In this document: piece by piece, positions 10,725 through 20,854 of the stretch
Layout of the letters: every line of letters starts with the position of its first letter
Position numbering within the stretch: position 1 is the first letter of the stretch
Assembly (NCBI RefSeq): GCF_003573695.1
Contig: NC_039359.1
Coordinates: 153,504,210-153,568,209 of the forward strand
DNA length: 64,000 nt
Source of the DNA: Papaver somniferum
Lineage: Eukaryota; Streptophyta; Magnoliopsida; Ranunculales; Papaveraceae
Direction: 5' to 3'
Translations under genes and position numbers: made by a program
Notes under the pieces: model-generated
What the model was told of the DNA's origin: nothing
What the model saw: the letters and a program-made list of their open reading frames with translations, nothing else
The model's database searches: none

Positions 10725-11198
10725 TGATGAGTGCCAAATATTGTATATATCTATCCCTTTTTGTTGGCATTTTAACTCATCTTTTGTGCAGTAATTCTAC
10801 ATTTTATCCCATATTCTGTATTTTCATTGTTTTCAAGAATAAATATTTTTCTTACTTAATTTTGCATTTTTAGGTAATAAATAAAGTCTGGATGACTTGC
10901 GGAGCAAAAAGAGCAGAAAAGTAGTGAAAAGCCGGGAGAAATCACGCAAGGAAGCCGCGAAGAATGGTGCGCACAACCTCATTTTCTACACACAAAAACG
11001 CCTCCGTTCTCAGCCATCAGATCAGTTCTCAGAAGCATCCGATGGTCGCTCCTTCATAGAGCATCAAAATCTGAAGTCTCTGCCAAGCACCACAGCGCTG
11101 AAATTCCAAGCCTTCAGATTAGATGGTAGTTGAATCCAACGGTTGCTCCCTTGCTGTTCATCAAAGTTTGATATCTCCGCCTTACACTACAGCACCTA
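10725..11198 (+). repeat. Inverted U3 arm at the left end of the nested element
   Basis: Starts TGATGAGTGCCAAATATTG and is the reverse complement of 11483-11956 and of the outer 470 bp at the right end (17892-18365). Only scattered single-base differences are seen (for example AAATATTG against ACATATTG in the middle copy). It carries the intact terminal bases used for integration. Confidence 0.85.
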
Positions 11199-11228
11199 AC
11201 CTAATCTAGCACCGTTCGTTTCGTTGTA

Positions 11229-11432
11229 TCCCTTCATCCGACGGTCGCTCCTCGCTTGCCTCCGCATCACCGTTAGATCTACCAACCATCTTCGCATCCC
11301 GCAGCTCAGAGTCACAAAACATCACCTACATCCCTTCATCCGACGGTCGCTCCTCGCTTGCCTCCGCATCACCGTTAGATCTACCAACCATCTTCGCATC
11401 CCGCAGCTCAGAGTCACAAAACATCACCTACA
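11229..11432 (+). repeat. Tandem duplication, 2 x 102 bp, in the palindrome loop
   Basis: The unit from tcccttcatccgacggtcg to catcacctaca occurs at 11229-11330 and again at 11331-11432 with no visible difference. The 5' LTR (about 17770-17860) has a single copy, followed by about 230 bp that are missing here. The loop is therefore LTR sequence with a deletion and a duplication. Confidence 0.8.
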
Positions 11433-11482
11433 CGCCGTAGCTACCTCCCCTACCTCTTCTTTCGAGTCACAAAACAAAATGA

Positions 11483-11956
11483 GGTTGCTGTAGTGTAAGG
11501 CGGAGATATCAAACTTTGATGAACAGCAAGGGAGCAACCGTTGGATTCAACTACCATCTAATCTGAAGGCTTGGAATTTCAGCGCTGTGGTGCTTGGCAG
11601 AGACTTCAGATTTTGATGCTCTATGAAGGAGCGACCATCGGATGCTTCTGAGAACTGATCTGATGGCTGAGAACGGAGGCGTTTTTGTGTGTAGAAAATG
11701 AGGTTGTGCGCACCATTCTTCGCGGCTTCCTTGCGTGATTTCTCCCGGCTTTTCACTACTTTTCTGCTCTTTTTGCTCCGCAAGTCATCCAGACTTTATT
11801 TATTACCTAAAAATGCAAAATTAAGTAAGAAAAATATTTATTCTTGAAAACAATGAAAATACAGAATATGGGATAAAATGTAGAATTACTGCACAAAAGA
11901 TGAGTTAAAATGCCAACAAAAAGGGATAGATATATACAATATGTGGCACTCATCAA
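11483..11956 (-). repeat. Truncated 3' LTR (U3 part only) of the nested element
   Basis: On the minus strand it starts TGATGAGTGCC right after the purine tract, so it is in the correct place for a 3' LTR. It stops after about 470 bp of the 2.48-kb LTR and turns into the loop and inverted arm. Confidence 0.8.
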
Positions 11957-13361
11957 ATACCCCCAAACCTGAATTTTACTTGTCCTCAAGTAAAACAAAA
12001 CTAAGGAAATCCTAACTATACCACTGTCGCTGGTCTCTCGAATGCATTTAGCGTATGCACTAAGCCTTTTAAACCACTAAGTGTCCCTAGTGGACGAGTT
12101 GAAGTCTCGTGAAGGTTTGCTTAGAACGTACCTACAAAGTTCTAGGTCAAAATATAAGCTCAGATTCCATCAAATGTGACATGTGCAAAACAGTTAAGCT
12201 CACAGCAAAATGGAGATGTCAATCTAGCTATCAAAGGCACAATCCTAGCACTGATAACAAAAAAAGACATGTGATAAGAGTGTAAAGTGTATCTACACAT
12301 GTGTAAAGAAAGATCTGAAGTTATGACTACTAATCACCAAGAGATAGTTTCTCAGGCTAAGAACTGAGGTCGAAATCTAGCTAGCTGTCCGGACTTTACG
12401 AGAATTGTGAATGAGTTGGAGGTATTTCACAATTACTCGCGTTGTACATCAATGGCATACACCCTTCCTTGCTTATTACAAAGAAACAACAAAATGACTA
12501 TTTACATGACTCTTATTTACATTGACTATTCTCTTTTTATTTTTGGAACAAGAGATGATGGAATTGATAAATACTTGATTTTTTTGTATTTTTCTGATAT
12601 TTTTTTCTCTTTTTTTTTTTTTTTAAAATTGAAACACTTTTGATACAAATACAAAAGGAAACAAAAGATTACATGACACTTTGCAAGAGGTAGCCCTTTT
12701 TGATGCACCCAGTTAAATTCGATGGTTGTCTTTCTTAATGTAACCTCCACCTTCTATCCCAACCAACCAAAGAACAAGCTAGTCAAGTTTCGTTCAGTAT
12801 TCTAAAGTGATTGGCAATCGTAACTTTCTATCAAACACCTTGAAGATCAAGGCCATACATGTATTGGTAGATCGTGCGCGTGCAAATTTCTTATCACTAT
12901 GTGAATTGTGCTAGAATCAGGGTGCCTAAATATCTAGACTAAGACTCCTAATAAAAATACATATTTGCACAAGAGTCAACATTTCAAGGTAAATGAGCTC
13001 CATTTTTTATGATTTTTCATTTTTTAATTTTTTTGAATTTTTCAATTTTTTTGGAATTTTTCAATTTTTTCAAAAAGAAGGAGTTCGTTTTCAATTATGG
13101 CATATTATCGTGGTATCTACTCTATACCCCCAAACCTAAACTAAACATTGTCCTCAAAGTTTCAAAATATGGAAAGAATTAAAATGCAACATATGGAAAG
13201 GGACATGCTGAGTAGAGTAAAAGGAGAGAGAATACCCGATTTCGGCGAAAGCAGAATTAAAACTCCGTTATTCAAGGCAAAAATCCAACATATTTCAGCC
13301 GAGATCATATTGGATTAGCAAAATATATACAAAAGGAACAAAAGGGTTTTTAAAATTTTAT
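11957..13361 (-). other. 3' non-coding region of the nested element with three purine-tract copies
   Basis: The minus-strand motif CAGGTTTGGGGGTA (or close) occurs next to the LTR (about 11957-11972), at about 13122-13136 and just inside the ORF end at about 13507-13521. The copy beside the LTR should be the functional primer for plus-strand DNA; the others are extra copies. Long A/T runs lie at 12595-12625 and 13010-13080. No gene seen. Confidence 0.6.
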
Positions 13362-15074
13362 CTACTGGATTATATACAAAAATTCACCATACACTAACAA
13401 TCTAAAGAGTTGAGGATCAACCCAAAAGACAAAGTGTAGACATTTCAACAGCTTCACACAATAATAATATGATAGGCATGCAAGTGAAACTGTGAAACAA
13501 AATGAGCTACCCCCAAACCTGGATTTTACAGAAGATATAATTTTGAAAACAAAATCGCGCAGTTTTGGGGGTTCATCATGCACAAGGTCTAGCTCGAAAT
13601 GAACTGTGCTAGGGACGGGCAAACATGCAATTTCCAACTGTGGTTCCTCAAAGATATTATACTTAGAAGCAAAATAGTCCAAAAGGACTTGGGAAGCATA
13701 CAGTTCCAATCCTAGATTAGGAATTTTCAGAAAAATTGGTTTTACAATATTGGTACAAACCAAATCTAGGTTGGGTGGAAGGCCAACAGATTGTGACTCA
13801 TGTAGGAGAATAGGTGCGTCATTATTAGTCAAATCAAAATCTCCTAACTCATCTACACATGTCACATCATGCTCACAATCATCAATCAGTTTAGCAAGTT
13901 CACACTCAGAATCATCATCATCATCAACAAATTTATTCTCATGCATCGGCAAATCAGGAGAAATATCACAATGTGAATTAGGTAGAGAATCAGACACATC
14001 AAATATATTTTCATGCATATTAGTGTCTACAGAAGATTCAAGTATTCCTATGTCATGCTCATCTTTACAGAATAATTGTACGAATCCCATGTCAATATCA
14101 AAATCATATGAATTACAATGAGTATTAGAAAGAACAACATTCATGAAGGTCGAGGGCGAGAAGCCATATGTTTTTGAACCAACAGGTTCCACAATATTTT
14201 CATGTTCTTCTAACATATCATCATAATCATCATAATCATCATCATGGTAGCATGCATATTGGTCCTCATTAACAGTGGTGGTGTCATTAGTCGATTCATG
14301 TTCCTCTAAATTAGGTTCATATTCAACATTATTTACATGAATGGGACTAGACACTTCATTAGGGACAACATACATTTCCTCATGAATTTCCTCCTTTTGT
14401 CGGTGAAGCAAAATCTGATCTAAATGTGCATGAATTCGTGATGTAGATCTATCATAGTCTTGCTTGCAGAGTCTTAAAGCTTCTGTGGTGGAGTCTAAAT
14501 TCATGGGAGTACAAAATTCTTCATGTTCAAATTGTGGTGAATGGTACATGTGTGCATGGTCATTAGGGTTTACAAAATATTGATCGCAACCCTCAAAGGA
14601 TTGATTATGGTCCCAATGACTACCATCCTCACAATTTATGGGCATTTCATACATTGGATTTTCTCTACATTGCCTAAAATTATGCAAAATATGACAATTC
14701 TCAACAGGGTGGTCTAAACTACCACATGCGGGACATGCATAGATTTCAGGTTGCCTAAGAAAATTAGATGTGACAGATTCCTCATGTGATTGCATTTCTA
14801 AAGCTGTGATTCGAGCTTCTATTTGATCCATAAGTGATGATTGTGTGAGTGAGGCACTAGCAAAATGTTCATTTTCACGTTGCGACGAATGATGCATGTA
14901 TGAATAGTCATTAGGGTTCATGTATTGCGGCTCGGGACTTTGAAAATGTCCATAATAATTCCTATGACTATTGACATCATGGTCCGTGGAAGGTTCATAA
15001 CGTGGCACATGCCCATAAGCAAGTTCTCTAAGAGTTTTATTCCCATCCCCAGGAGCAGACCAAAATCCAGACAT
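13362..15074 (-). CDS. Gag-like ORF of the nested LTR element (570 aa)
   Basis: Intact 570-codon ORF in the internal region, starting 787 bp after the primer site. Residues about 113-126 form a CCHC zinc knuckle, CPACGSLDHPVENC (CX2CX4HX4C), as in nucleocapsid proteins. The middle is very acidic, with Asp/Glu runs such as DDDYDDYDDMLEEHE, and rich in His-Glu repeats. The last 60 residues hold a hydrophobic, Tyr- and Cys-rich stretch (FCFTVSLACLSYYYC) that could be a membrane segment. I see no capsid core motif, protease or polymerase. It probably packages element RNA in particles made with help from autonomous relatives (inferred from the knuckle and position). The acidic centre and hydrophobic tail are unusual for a plain Gag. 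An ORF of 123 codons on the other strand (13750-14121) is a shadow. Confidence 0.7.
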   Translation of the reverse strand: MSGFWSAPGDGNKTLRELAYGHVPRYEPSTDHDVNSHRNYYGHFQSPEPQYMNPNDYSYMHHSSQRENEHFASASLTQSSLMDQIEARITALEMQSHEESVTSNFLRQPEIYACPACGSLDHPVENCHILHNFRQCRENPMYEMPINCEDGSHWDHNQSFEGCDQYFVNPNDHAHMYHSPQFEHEEFCTPMNLDSTTEALRLCKQDYDRSTSRIHAHLDQILLHRQKEEIHEEMYVVPNEVSSPIHVNNVEYEPNLEEHESTNDTTTVNEDQYACYHDDDYDDYDDMLEEHENIVEPVGSKTYGFSPSTFMNVVLSNTHCNSYDFDIDMGFVQLFCKDEHDIGILESSVDTNMHENIFDVSDSLPNSHCDISPDLPMHENKFVDDDDDSECELAKLIDDCEHDVTCVDELGDFDLTNNDAPILLHESQSVGLPPNLDLVCTNIVKPIFLKIPNLGLELYASQVLLDYFASKYNIFEEPQLEIACLPVPSTVHFELDLVHDEPPKLRDFVFKIISSVKSRFGGSSFCFTVSLACLSYYYCVKLLKCLHFVFWVDPQLFRLLVYGEFLYIIQ

Positions 15075-15860
15075 GATTGGCTCAAAAGCTAAGTAACTAT
15101 GTTACAAAGCCCACTATTTGGTTTTAATGGGTTTGGATTTTTGGGAAACTTTTGGTTTTTGATGGGATATATTTGAAAAAGAAAATTTGGTTTAAAAATG
15201 GGAGCAAAGTAGAAATTTGGTTTTAAAATTGGGAGCAAAAGAAAATTTTGGTTCTTTTTTTTTTTTTTTTTTAAATAAAATTTGGTTTTTGAATGGGAGC
15301 AAGCCCACTGTTGGTTTTGTGTTTGCTTTGGCTCCGCTTGGTTGAAAACTTTTGGTGGAACTGAGTCCAAAATCTCGGCCTAGAATTTGGGTACTCGGCC
15401 CACTAACGAGTTTAACTAGCGTGATCGGTTACAAGCTCAGCTGGGTTTTAAAAACCCAGAATACAAAATACAAGTCCAAATTAAACACGCTCACAAAAAT
15501 TAAATACAAGCTCACAAATTAAACAAACAAGCCCACAAATAAATTATTACAAACCCAACAGAAAATAAGAGAAGCCCAAAAATTGGCTTTAATATTACAT
15601 GCCCACAATTAAAAAATTGGAAGCCCACAATTCGGGTTCTCTTAAATGGGTTACCTTTTAAGCACAGCCCAGCTGCTCTGATATTGTTGCAAAAACCCAG
15701 TTGGGCTTTGGTTCTTTTCCTTGGTGGCGTCCCAGCAGAGGAAAAACAGGTTCAGAACAGCAGGTCCAACAGCAAATGAAGTGAAGCAGATGCAGATGCA
15801 AATGTTATGCAGTGAAATGCAAAAATAGCTAATAAAACTACAAGAAAAACACAGCACCAA
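15075..15860 (-). other. Leader region between primer site and ORF
   Basis: Untranslated leader of the nested element, read leftward. It contains repeated blocks of GGGAGCAAA / TTTGGTTTT type (15180-15300), a run of 20 T (15245-15270) and repeated 'aagcccacaa' blocks (15480-15640). Several short ORFs in it are low-complexity and not credible genes. Confidence 0.5.
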
Positions 15861-15878
15861 TCCCCGGCAGCGGCGCCA
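15861..15878 (-). other. Primer binding site (Asp-tRNA type) of the nested element
   Basis: The minus strand reads TGGCGCCGCTGCCGGGGA, the form typical of plant Athila/Tat-group gypsy elements, starting 6 bp inside the LTR edge. It fixes the element's orientation. Confidence 0.8.
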
Positions 15879-15884
15879 AAAACT

Positions 15885-18365
15885 TGGTGGGCCCGGGGAG
15901 GTGTATAAATTAAGCGAAATGAAACGGGGGCCTACAGTAATACCGCAAGTGCACGGTCGTCGGTTGTAGCTCGTGCAAGTACGGGTCGATCCACAGAGAT
16001 TGGGAGTGTTTTGTAGTGTTTAGCTATTTGGGCTCTAAATTGCTATTGGGCTCTAAATTTGCTTTGGGCTTAGTGGGTTTGTTTGTAATGATGAAGTGCT
16101 TGAGGCCTTGGGCCTTTGAATTGAACTGAGAACTTGGGCTTTGGTCTCTGAATTAGGCTTTTGATTAAGCCCACAGTGGACTGAATTGGGCTTTGAGCCT
16201 TAACCTGAACTGTGGCTGGGCCTTAATGAACTGGGCTTTGAGCCTTGGGTTGAGCTGGGCTTTGAAGTGAATTGGGCCTTAGCTTTTTGGAGTGAGCTGA
16301 GCTTTGGGCTCAGTTGGATGGGCCTTGGGATTAAACCTGGGCTTTTAGCCTTTGGTTTCACTGAATTGAACTTGGGCTCAGGAGTGAAGTGAGCTTTGGG
16401 CTCAGTTGCAGCAGCAGCAGCAGTGGAAGGAGACAGCTGCAGTAGCAAAGAAAAGAAAGCAGCAGCAGCAGAACAAGGCAAGGGAGAAAACAGTGGGAAA
16501 ACAAGGCAATAAAGCAAAGGCAATGCAGTAAATAAAACAAGACAATGACTAACAGCAAAGAACTAAACAACAACAATGGAAATGAACCAAGGCCTAAGCC
16601 AAGGGCAGGGGAGATGGTGAAGCTAACAGTGGTGACAAAACAAGGCCAAAGCAGTGGCTCTAGGCATACAAATAGAATGGGAAGAGAATTAGCTTGCTAT
16701 GAGCACTAATTTCTCCCAATGCTCAATCAACACAATGCATCCTAAGCATACAAAAGGAATGGGAAAGAGAATTAGCTTGCTATGAGCACTAATTTCTCCC
16801 ATTGCTCAATCAAAACAATGCTTCAAAGCTTCTAGCCTAACATTCCATCACTTCTTGACAATGAATTGAAACACAGTTGAGCATAAACATGGCACTTAAC
16901 AGTGAACTAACATTAAGCACAAAACTAAACATTAAACACAAAACTGACATAATAGTGAACTAACATTAAACACAAAACCAAATTGAAATTAGAAACAAAC
17001 AGAAATTATAAGAACATAAATTAAATGAACATGGAATTAAACATGAAATAAAACAGAAATTGAAAATTAACTAAAATTGAAATTGAAATTTAAAATTAAA
17101 CATTAACAGAACTTCACAGTCCTGGACACTGGCTAGTCCAGCATGAGTCTTTACATCACACCCACAGTCCCAATTTATACCCAATTACAAAATTAGGGTT
17201 TTAACCCAAAAAATCCCCAAATTGAAAACATTAAAATAATTGGGATTTCTCACCTAATTCACCTAATTCGGCCATACCCATATCATCTTTGTTCTTCTCT
17301 AGGCTTTCCCTATCAAAAATTAGGTTTGCTAGAAAAACCCTAAAAATTAAGAAATTAGGGTTTGAAATTAAACTCACCTAACATGTGATTTGACGAGTCT
17401 TCTTTCGACCCATTCTTCTCCTTAGTCTCCTGCTCCTCTCCATGTCTTCAATTGCGTCTTATACCCTCACCTAGTTTATTGATTTATCACCTAGGGTTTC
17501 AGTGGTGAAAAATCAATAAGTTAGATGGCTATAGAGGTAGGGGAGGTAGCTACGGCGTGTAGGTGGTGTTTGGTGACAGTGGAGGAAGTGGCGATGGCAG
17601 GGTGGTGTGGTTCAGCGAGGTGTAGCTGGTGGAGGTGATGGAGTTGCAGAGCAGCTCTCTGCAGACGGAGTGGAGGAGAAGAGCTCGATGTTTTTGGGAG
17701 AAGGGTGCATTTGGGTAGCTGGTATAGGGTTTGGTGCTCCAGTGTGTGGCGGCTTCATCAAATTTTGATGTTTTGTGACTCTGAGCTGCGGGATGCGAAG
17801 ATGGTTGGTAGATCTAACGGTGATGCGGAGGCAAGCGAGGAGCGACCGTCGGATGAAGGGATACAACGAAACGAACGGTGCTAGATTAGGTTAGGTGTTG
17901 TAGTGTAAGGCGGAGATATCAAACTTTGATGAACAGCAAGGGAGCAACCGTTGGATTCAACTACCATCTAATCTGAAGGCTTGGAATTTCAGCGCTGTGG
18001 TGCTTGGCAGAGACTTCAGATTTTGATGCTCTATGAAGGAGCGACCATCGGATGCTTCTGAGAACTGATCTGATGGCTGAGAACGGAGGCGTTTTTGTGT
18101 GTAGAAAATGAGGTTGTGCGCACCATTCTTCGCGGCTTCCTTGCGTGATTTCTCCCGGCTTTTCACTACTTTTCTGCTCTTTTTGCTCCGCAAGTCATCC
18201 AGACTTTATTTATTACCTAAAAATGCAAAATTAAGTAAGAAAAATATTTATTCTTGAAAACAATGAAAATACAGAATATGGGATAAAATGTAGAATTACT
18301 GCACAAAAGATGAGTTAAAATGCCAACAAAAAGGGATAGATATATACAATATTTGGCACTCATCA
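15885..18365 (-). repeat. 5' LTR of the nested element, about 2.48 kb
   Basis: On the minus strand it begins TGATGAGTGCCAAATATTG at 18365 and ends ...GCCCACCA near 15885, a few bases before the primer site. Near the end is the phrase 'caatctctgtggatcgacc' and 'tacttgcac', commonly seen in this group of elements just before the primer site. It contains repeated 'gggcttt' blocks (16020-16390) and an 82-bp tandem repeat. The exact inner edge is uncertain by a few bases. Confidence 0.7.
16664..16827. repeat. Tandem repeat 2 x 82 bp in the 5' LTR
   Basis: The block starting gcataca...gaatgggaa, continuing through ttagcttgctatgagcacta and ending near caatgc, occurs at 16664 and again at 16746 with a few differences. 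Confidence 0.75.
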
Positions 18366-18370
18366 TGTAC
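18366..18370 (+). repeat. Target-site duplication TGTAC, right copy
   Basis: Directly follows the element end CTCATCA and matches 10720-10724. Confidence 0.85.
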
Positions 18371-18930
18371 CCGTCATTTTTAGCCTGCGCAAACTTTCTC
18401 TTGCGTACCAAGCATCATTGCTCGACAAGAACTGACATCTCAATCCCAGTTTCATGTCATTCTAAGACATAGGATTGGCAAAACCAACAACTTCATCTTC
18501 TTGTAGCATAGTTATCCACCAAACTTTTACATCACCACCAAGGTAATTTCCTGCGAGAGTTATCTTTTGTCCTTCCCCAGTTCCATTCACGTCAAAGTAT
18601 GCCTCAACGTCATACAAGAAATTCTCAATTTCTCTAGCATTTCTGGAACCAACATAAATTCTTGGCTCGGAAACCCGATTAGAGCTTTCTCCATTCATGT
18701 TTTCCCCTGCACACATGCCATCACTGATTAACTTGCGAAGATTTTCCATCTCCTCGGATATTTTCTTCGCATGGCCTTTTAGTATGGTCTTCATGTCACT
18801 GAATTTTCCCTTCAATTCAGTCATTTCATCATTGGTTTCCCAATTCAGCAAGGTTGTATCATACACCTTGTCCTCGACTGCACCTACCCTTTCGTCAAAT
18901 TCTTTAAACTAATATGATGTTCTTTCTTCA
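18371..18930 (-). pseudogene. Gypsy gag, N-terminal half (split by insertion)
   Basis: The open part 18866-18462 has a coiled-coil-like start (KGKFSDMKTILKGHAKKI), then RIYVGSRNAREIENFLYDVE and LAGNYLGGDVKVWW, the standard order of a plant gypsy retrotransposon gag domain. The reading continues upstream to about 18930 with stops. It ends at the TGTAC insertion site and resumes at 10719. Element lies between primer site (19211-19222) and this gag as expected. Confidence 0.8.
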
Positions 18931-19210
18931 AGTAAATCTAGCCTGCCTTAATCTTCAGAACCAAGAGGAACATCTAGGCCATCACTACCCATGCATGTCA
19001 ATGGTAAGATTGCCAAGATCACCATACTCCTCTAATTGATCAAACATACCCGTTAGTTCTTCGTCGATCATCATGCCTTTAGAACCTATTTCTAATGAAA
19101 ATTCTCTGAAAATAATGCACCACTTACTTGCTCACACGAAAACATCTTAAGAGAGAAATAATTACTTGTGTATTATCTAACAAATACACAAGAATTGTGT
19201 ACCAAACATA

Positions 19211-19222
19211 GCTCTGATACCC
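19211..19222 (-). other. Primer binding site (Met-tRNA type) of the gypsy relic, copy 2
   Basis: Same GGGTATCAGAGC sequence as at 7516-7527, placed between gag and the LTR edge at 19227, which is the normal 5' layout for a minus-strand element. Confidence 0.65.
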
Positions 19223-19226
19223 AAAC

Positions 19227-20508
19227 TGTCACACCTTCAAATGCCTCTTCCAAATTTCTGCAAAACTGTAACCCGACAGCACAGTGGTTCTGTGAATCAA
19301 GCTTCACCCACTTGCACTTCAGCCTTATAAGTTTGCACCAATGCAAACAACCAACTCAAAAGTCTTTAGCCTTCTTTCACTTCTCTATACTTCTCAAATG
19401 CACCCCATAATGCATTCAAACATTGCCACCAACAATCAGTCAACCAAGAACACTTAGAACATGATACAATCAACTCTTTTTATTCCATCAAAGGTAATAG
19501 ATACAAAACTTTCCCACTTAGGGACTTACACATACTTGTTCACCTTGAACCAAGCCTTAGCCTTACAAAACTCTCATAATTTGAGTCTCACACTCTCTTA
19601 TGTAAGCCTGCCAAATTTTCCATGCCCTAAGACTATTTATATAACAACTTTACTTGGCCAAAACCGTGCACAACCGTTGCATACGCATGGGACAACCATT
19701 AGTGCCATAACCGCGTATAACTGTGCTAACTGGCCAGTTTTTCTCTAAACTGGCGCCATCGTCCAACACCAGTTCTCTAGCAGTTAAGAACCTTCTCCCA
19801 CGCTTATAAATTCCCTTTATAACCGTTCTACTTTGTCTCGCGTCATTGGCATGCTTGTGCAGCCCGTAACCAACTCCTAACCGTCACTTGAGCCGTATTG
19901 CACAACCGTTGTGCTTTACTGAATCTTGGCCTTGATCCAATGCTCAGCCATCTTGGCCCTGCATGCTTATTGCTCTAAGCTAATGTATAAACAATCCTTG
20001 TGCTTCAATCATCAAGTCTAACTCCTTAAGCTCAGTCTAGTTATTCATGCGTCATATGCTTCACTTAGCCAATTTGCTTGACAATAACAATGCCACTCTT
20101 GCATTGCTAACTTGTTTGCATTATTCAAGCTTTGGCCCTGCCTTGAAATAATGCATAAACCAGCTCTTGGCCTATTCTACCTTCTTGCATCATCCTTGAG
20201 TTTGAGACAACTCAATTCCATGGACATGCTTTAATGCCAACATCGCATGTTACATCTTGTCACTTTGGCCTTGCCTGCCTTTCCCTCAATGAAGCTTTAT
20301 TGTGTCGGCCAATAAGCTTCATTACTTAGTCAAATGTCTTTACAGTGTAGCGCCACTTTTGCGCTTCACTGGCCCTGCAGGGTTATGCCATTCTTAGCAC
20401 TTGACAGTCTATGTTGTGTCGCGCAATCATTATCAGACACTGACTTGGCCTGCAACGGTGTAACACACAATAATTGTGCCCATTTACCTGGCCGGTTATA
20501 GCCGGCCA
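19227..20508 (-). repeat. Truncated 5' LTR of the gypsy relic
   Basis: Matches 7532 to about 8755 with scattered substitutions and small indels. Similarity stops near 20508, where the promoter region of the next gene begins, so the outer (U3) part of this LTR has been lost. Confidence 0.7.
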
Positions 20509-20767
20509 GTCCTTAAGTGTGTAACATACCGGAAACTCTTGAAATGCAATCCATCCCAACTCAAAAGAATCAGAAATGCATTTGCCAAAATTGCCAAACA
20601 ATGTCCCATCTATAGAATGCATCTTCGTCTGGCACTGTGGCCATACGGTTCAAGAATCTCGGCTTTCCCGTATCCGTATCAGTATTGCAACGAGTCGCAA
20701 CAACACCCTGACACGTTTGTATCCATACGGGAATTGTTGGTCGCCCCTTAGCTAAAAAATCCACACA

Positions 20768-20775
20768 CTATATAC
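20768..20775 (+). promoter_or_regulatory. TATA box of the 20855 gene
   Basis: ctatatac lies about 85 bp before the ATG and is followed by a CT-rich leader (cacactctctctga). Proximal promoter sequence is squeezed into about 250 bp next to the truncated gypsy LTR. Confidence 0.5.
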
Positions 20776-20854
20776 ACCCCCGAATCAACAAAAGTAAACA
20801 ATCTGCGTACATAATCCGCACACACTCTCTCTGAAAGTAAGAAGAAAGAAAAAA

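Larger units (their letters stand above)
10725..18365 (-). mobile_element. Young nested LTR retrotransposon (Tat/Athila-like, non-autonomous) with palindromic 3' end
   Basis: The element lies on the minus strand, inserted in the gypsy gag with TSD TGTAC. From right to left: 5' LTR 18365-15885, Asp-tRNA-type primer site 15878-15861, a leader, one 570-codon gag-like ORF (15074-13362), a non-coding 3' part and a purine tract at 11957-11970. Then comes the first part of a 3' LTR (11956-11483), a 285-bp loop and an inverted copy of the LTR start (11198-10725). The left end of the insert is therefore a second U3 terminus and not a U5 terminus. The three U3 copies are almost identical; for example 237-bp stretches at 10897, 11547 and 17957 translate identically. 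No protease, reverse transcriptase or integrase is present, so it must have moved with enzymes of another element. Confidence 0.8.

Noticed and set aside
10897..11133. 78-codon ORF identical at 10897, 11547 and 17957
   Set aside because: It starts with a non-ATG codon, lies in the U3 part of an LTR, and is repeated only because the LTR is repeated.
13750..14121. 123-codon ORF opposite the gag-like ORF
   Set aside because: Ser-rich shadow of the acidic, Asp/His-rich coding sequence on the other strand.
15089..15370. 93-codon ORF with a poly-Lys run
   Set aside because: Made by a run of T on the other strand and short leader repeats.
16200..16576. Two overlapping minus-strand ORFs with Pro/Lys/Ser or Leu/Ser runs
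   Set aside because: Translation of simple 'gggctttgagcc' and 'gcagcagcag' repeats within an LTR.
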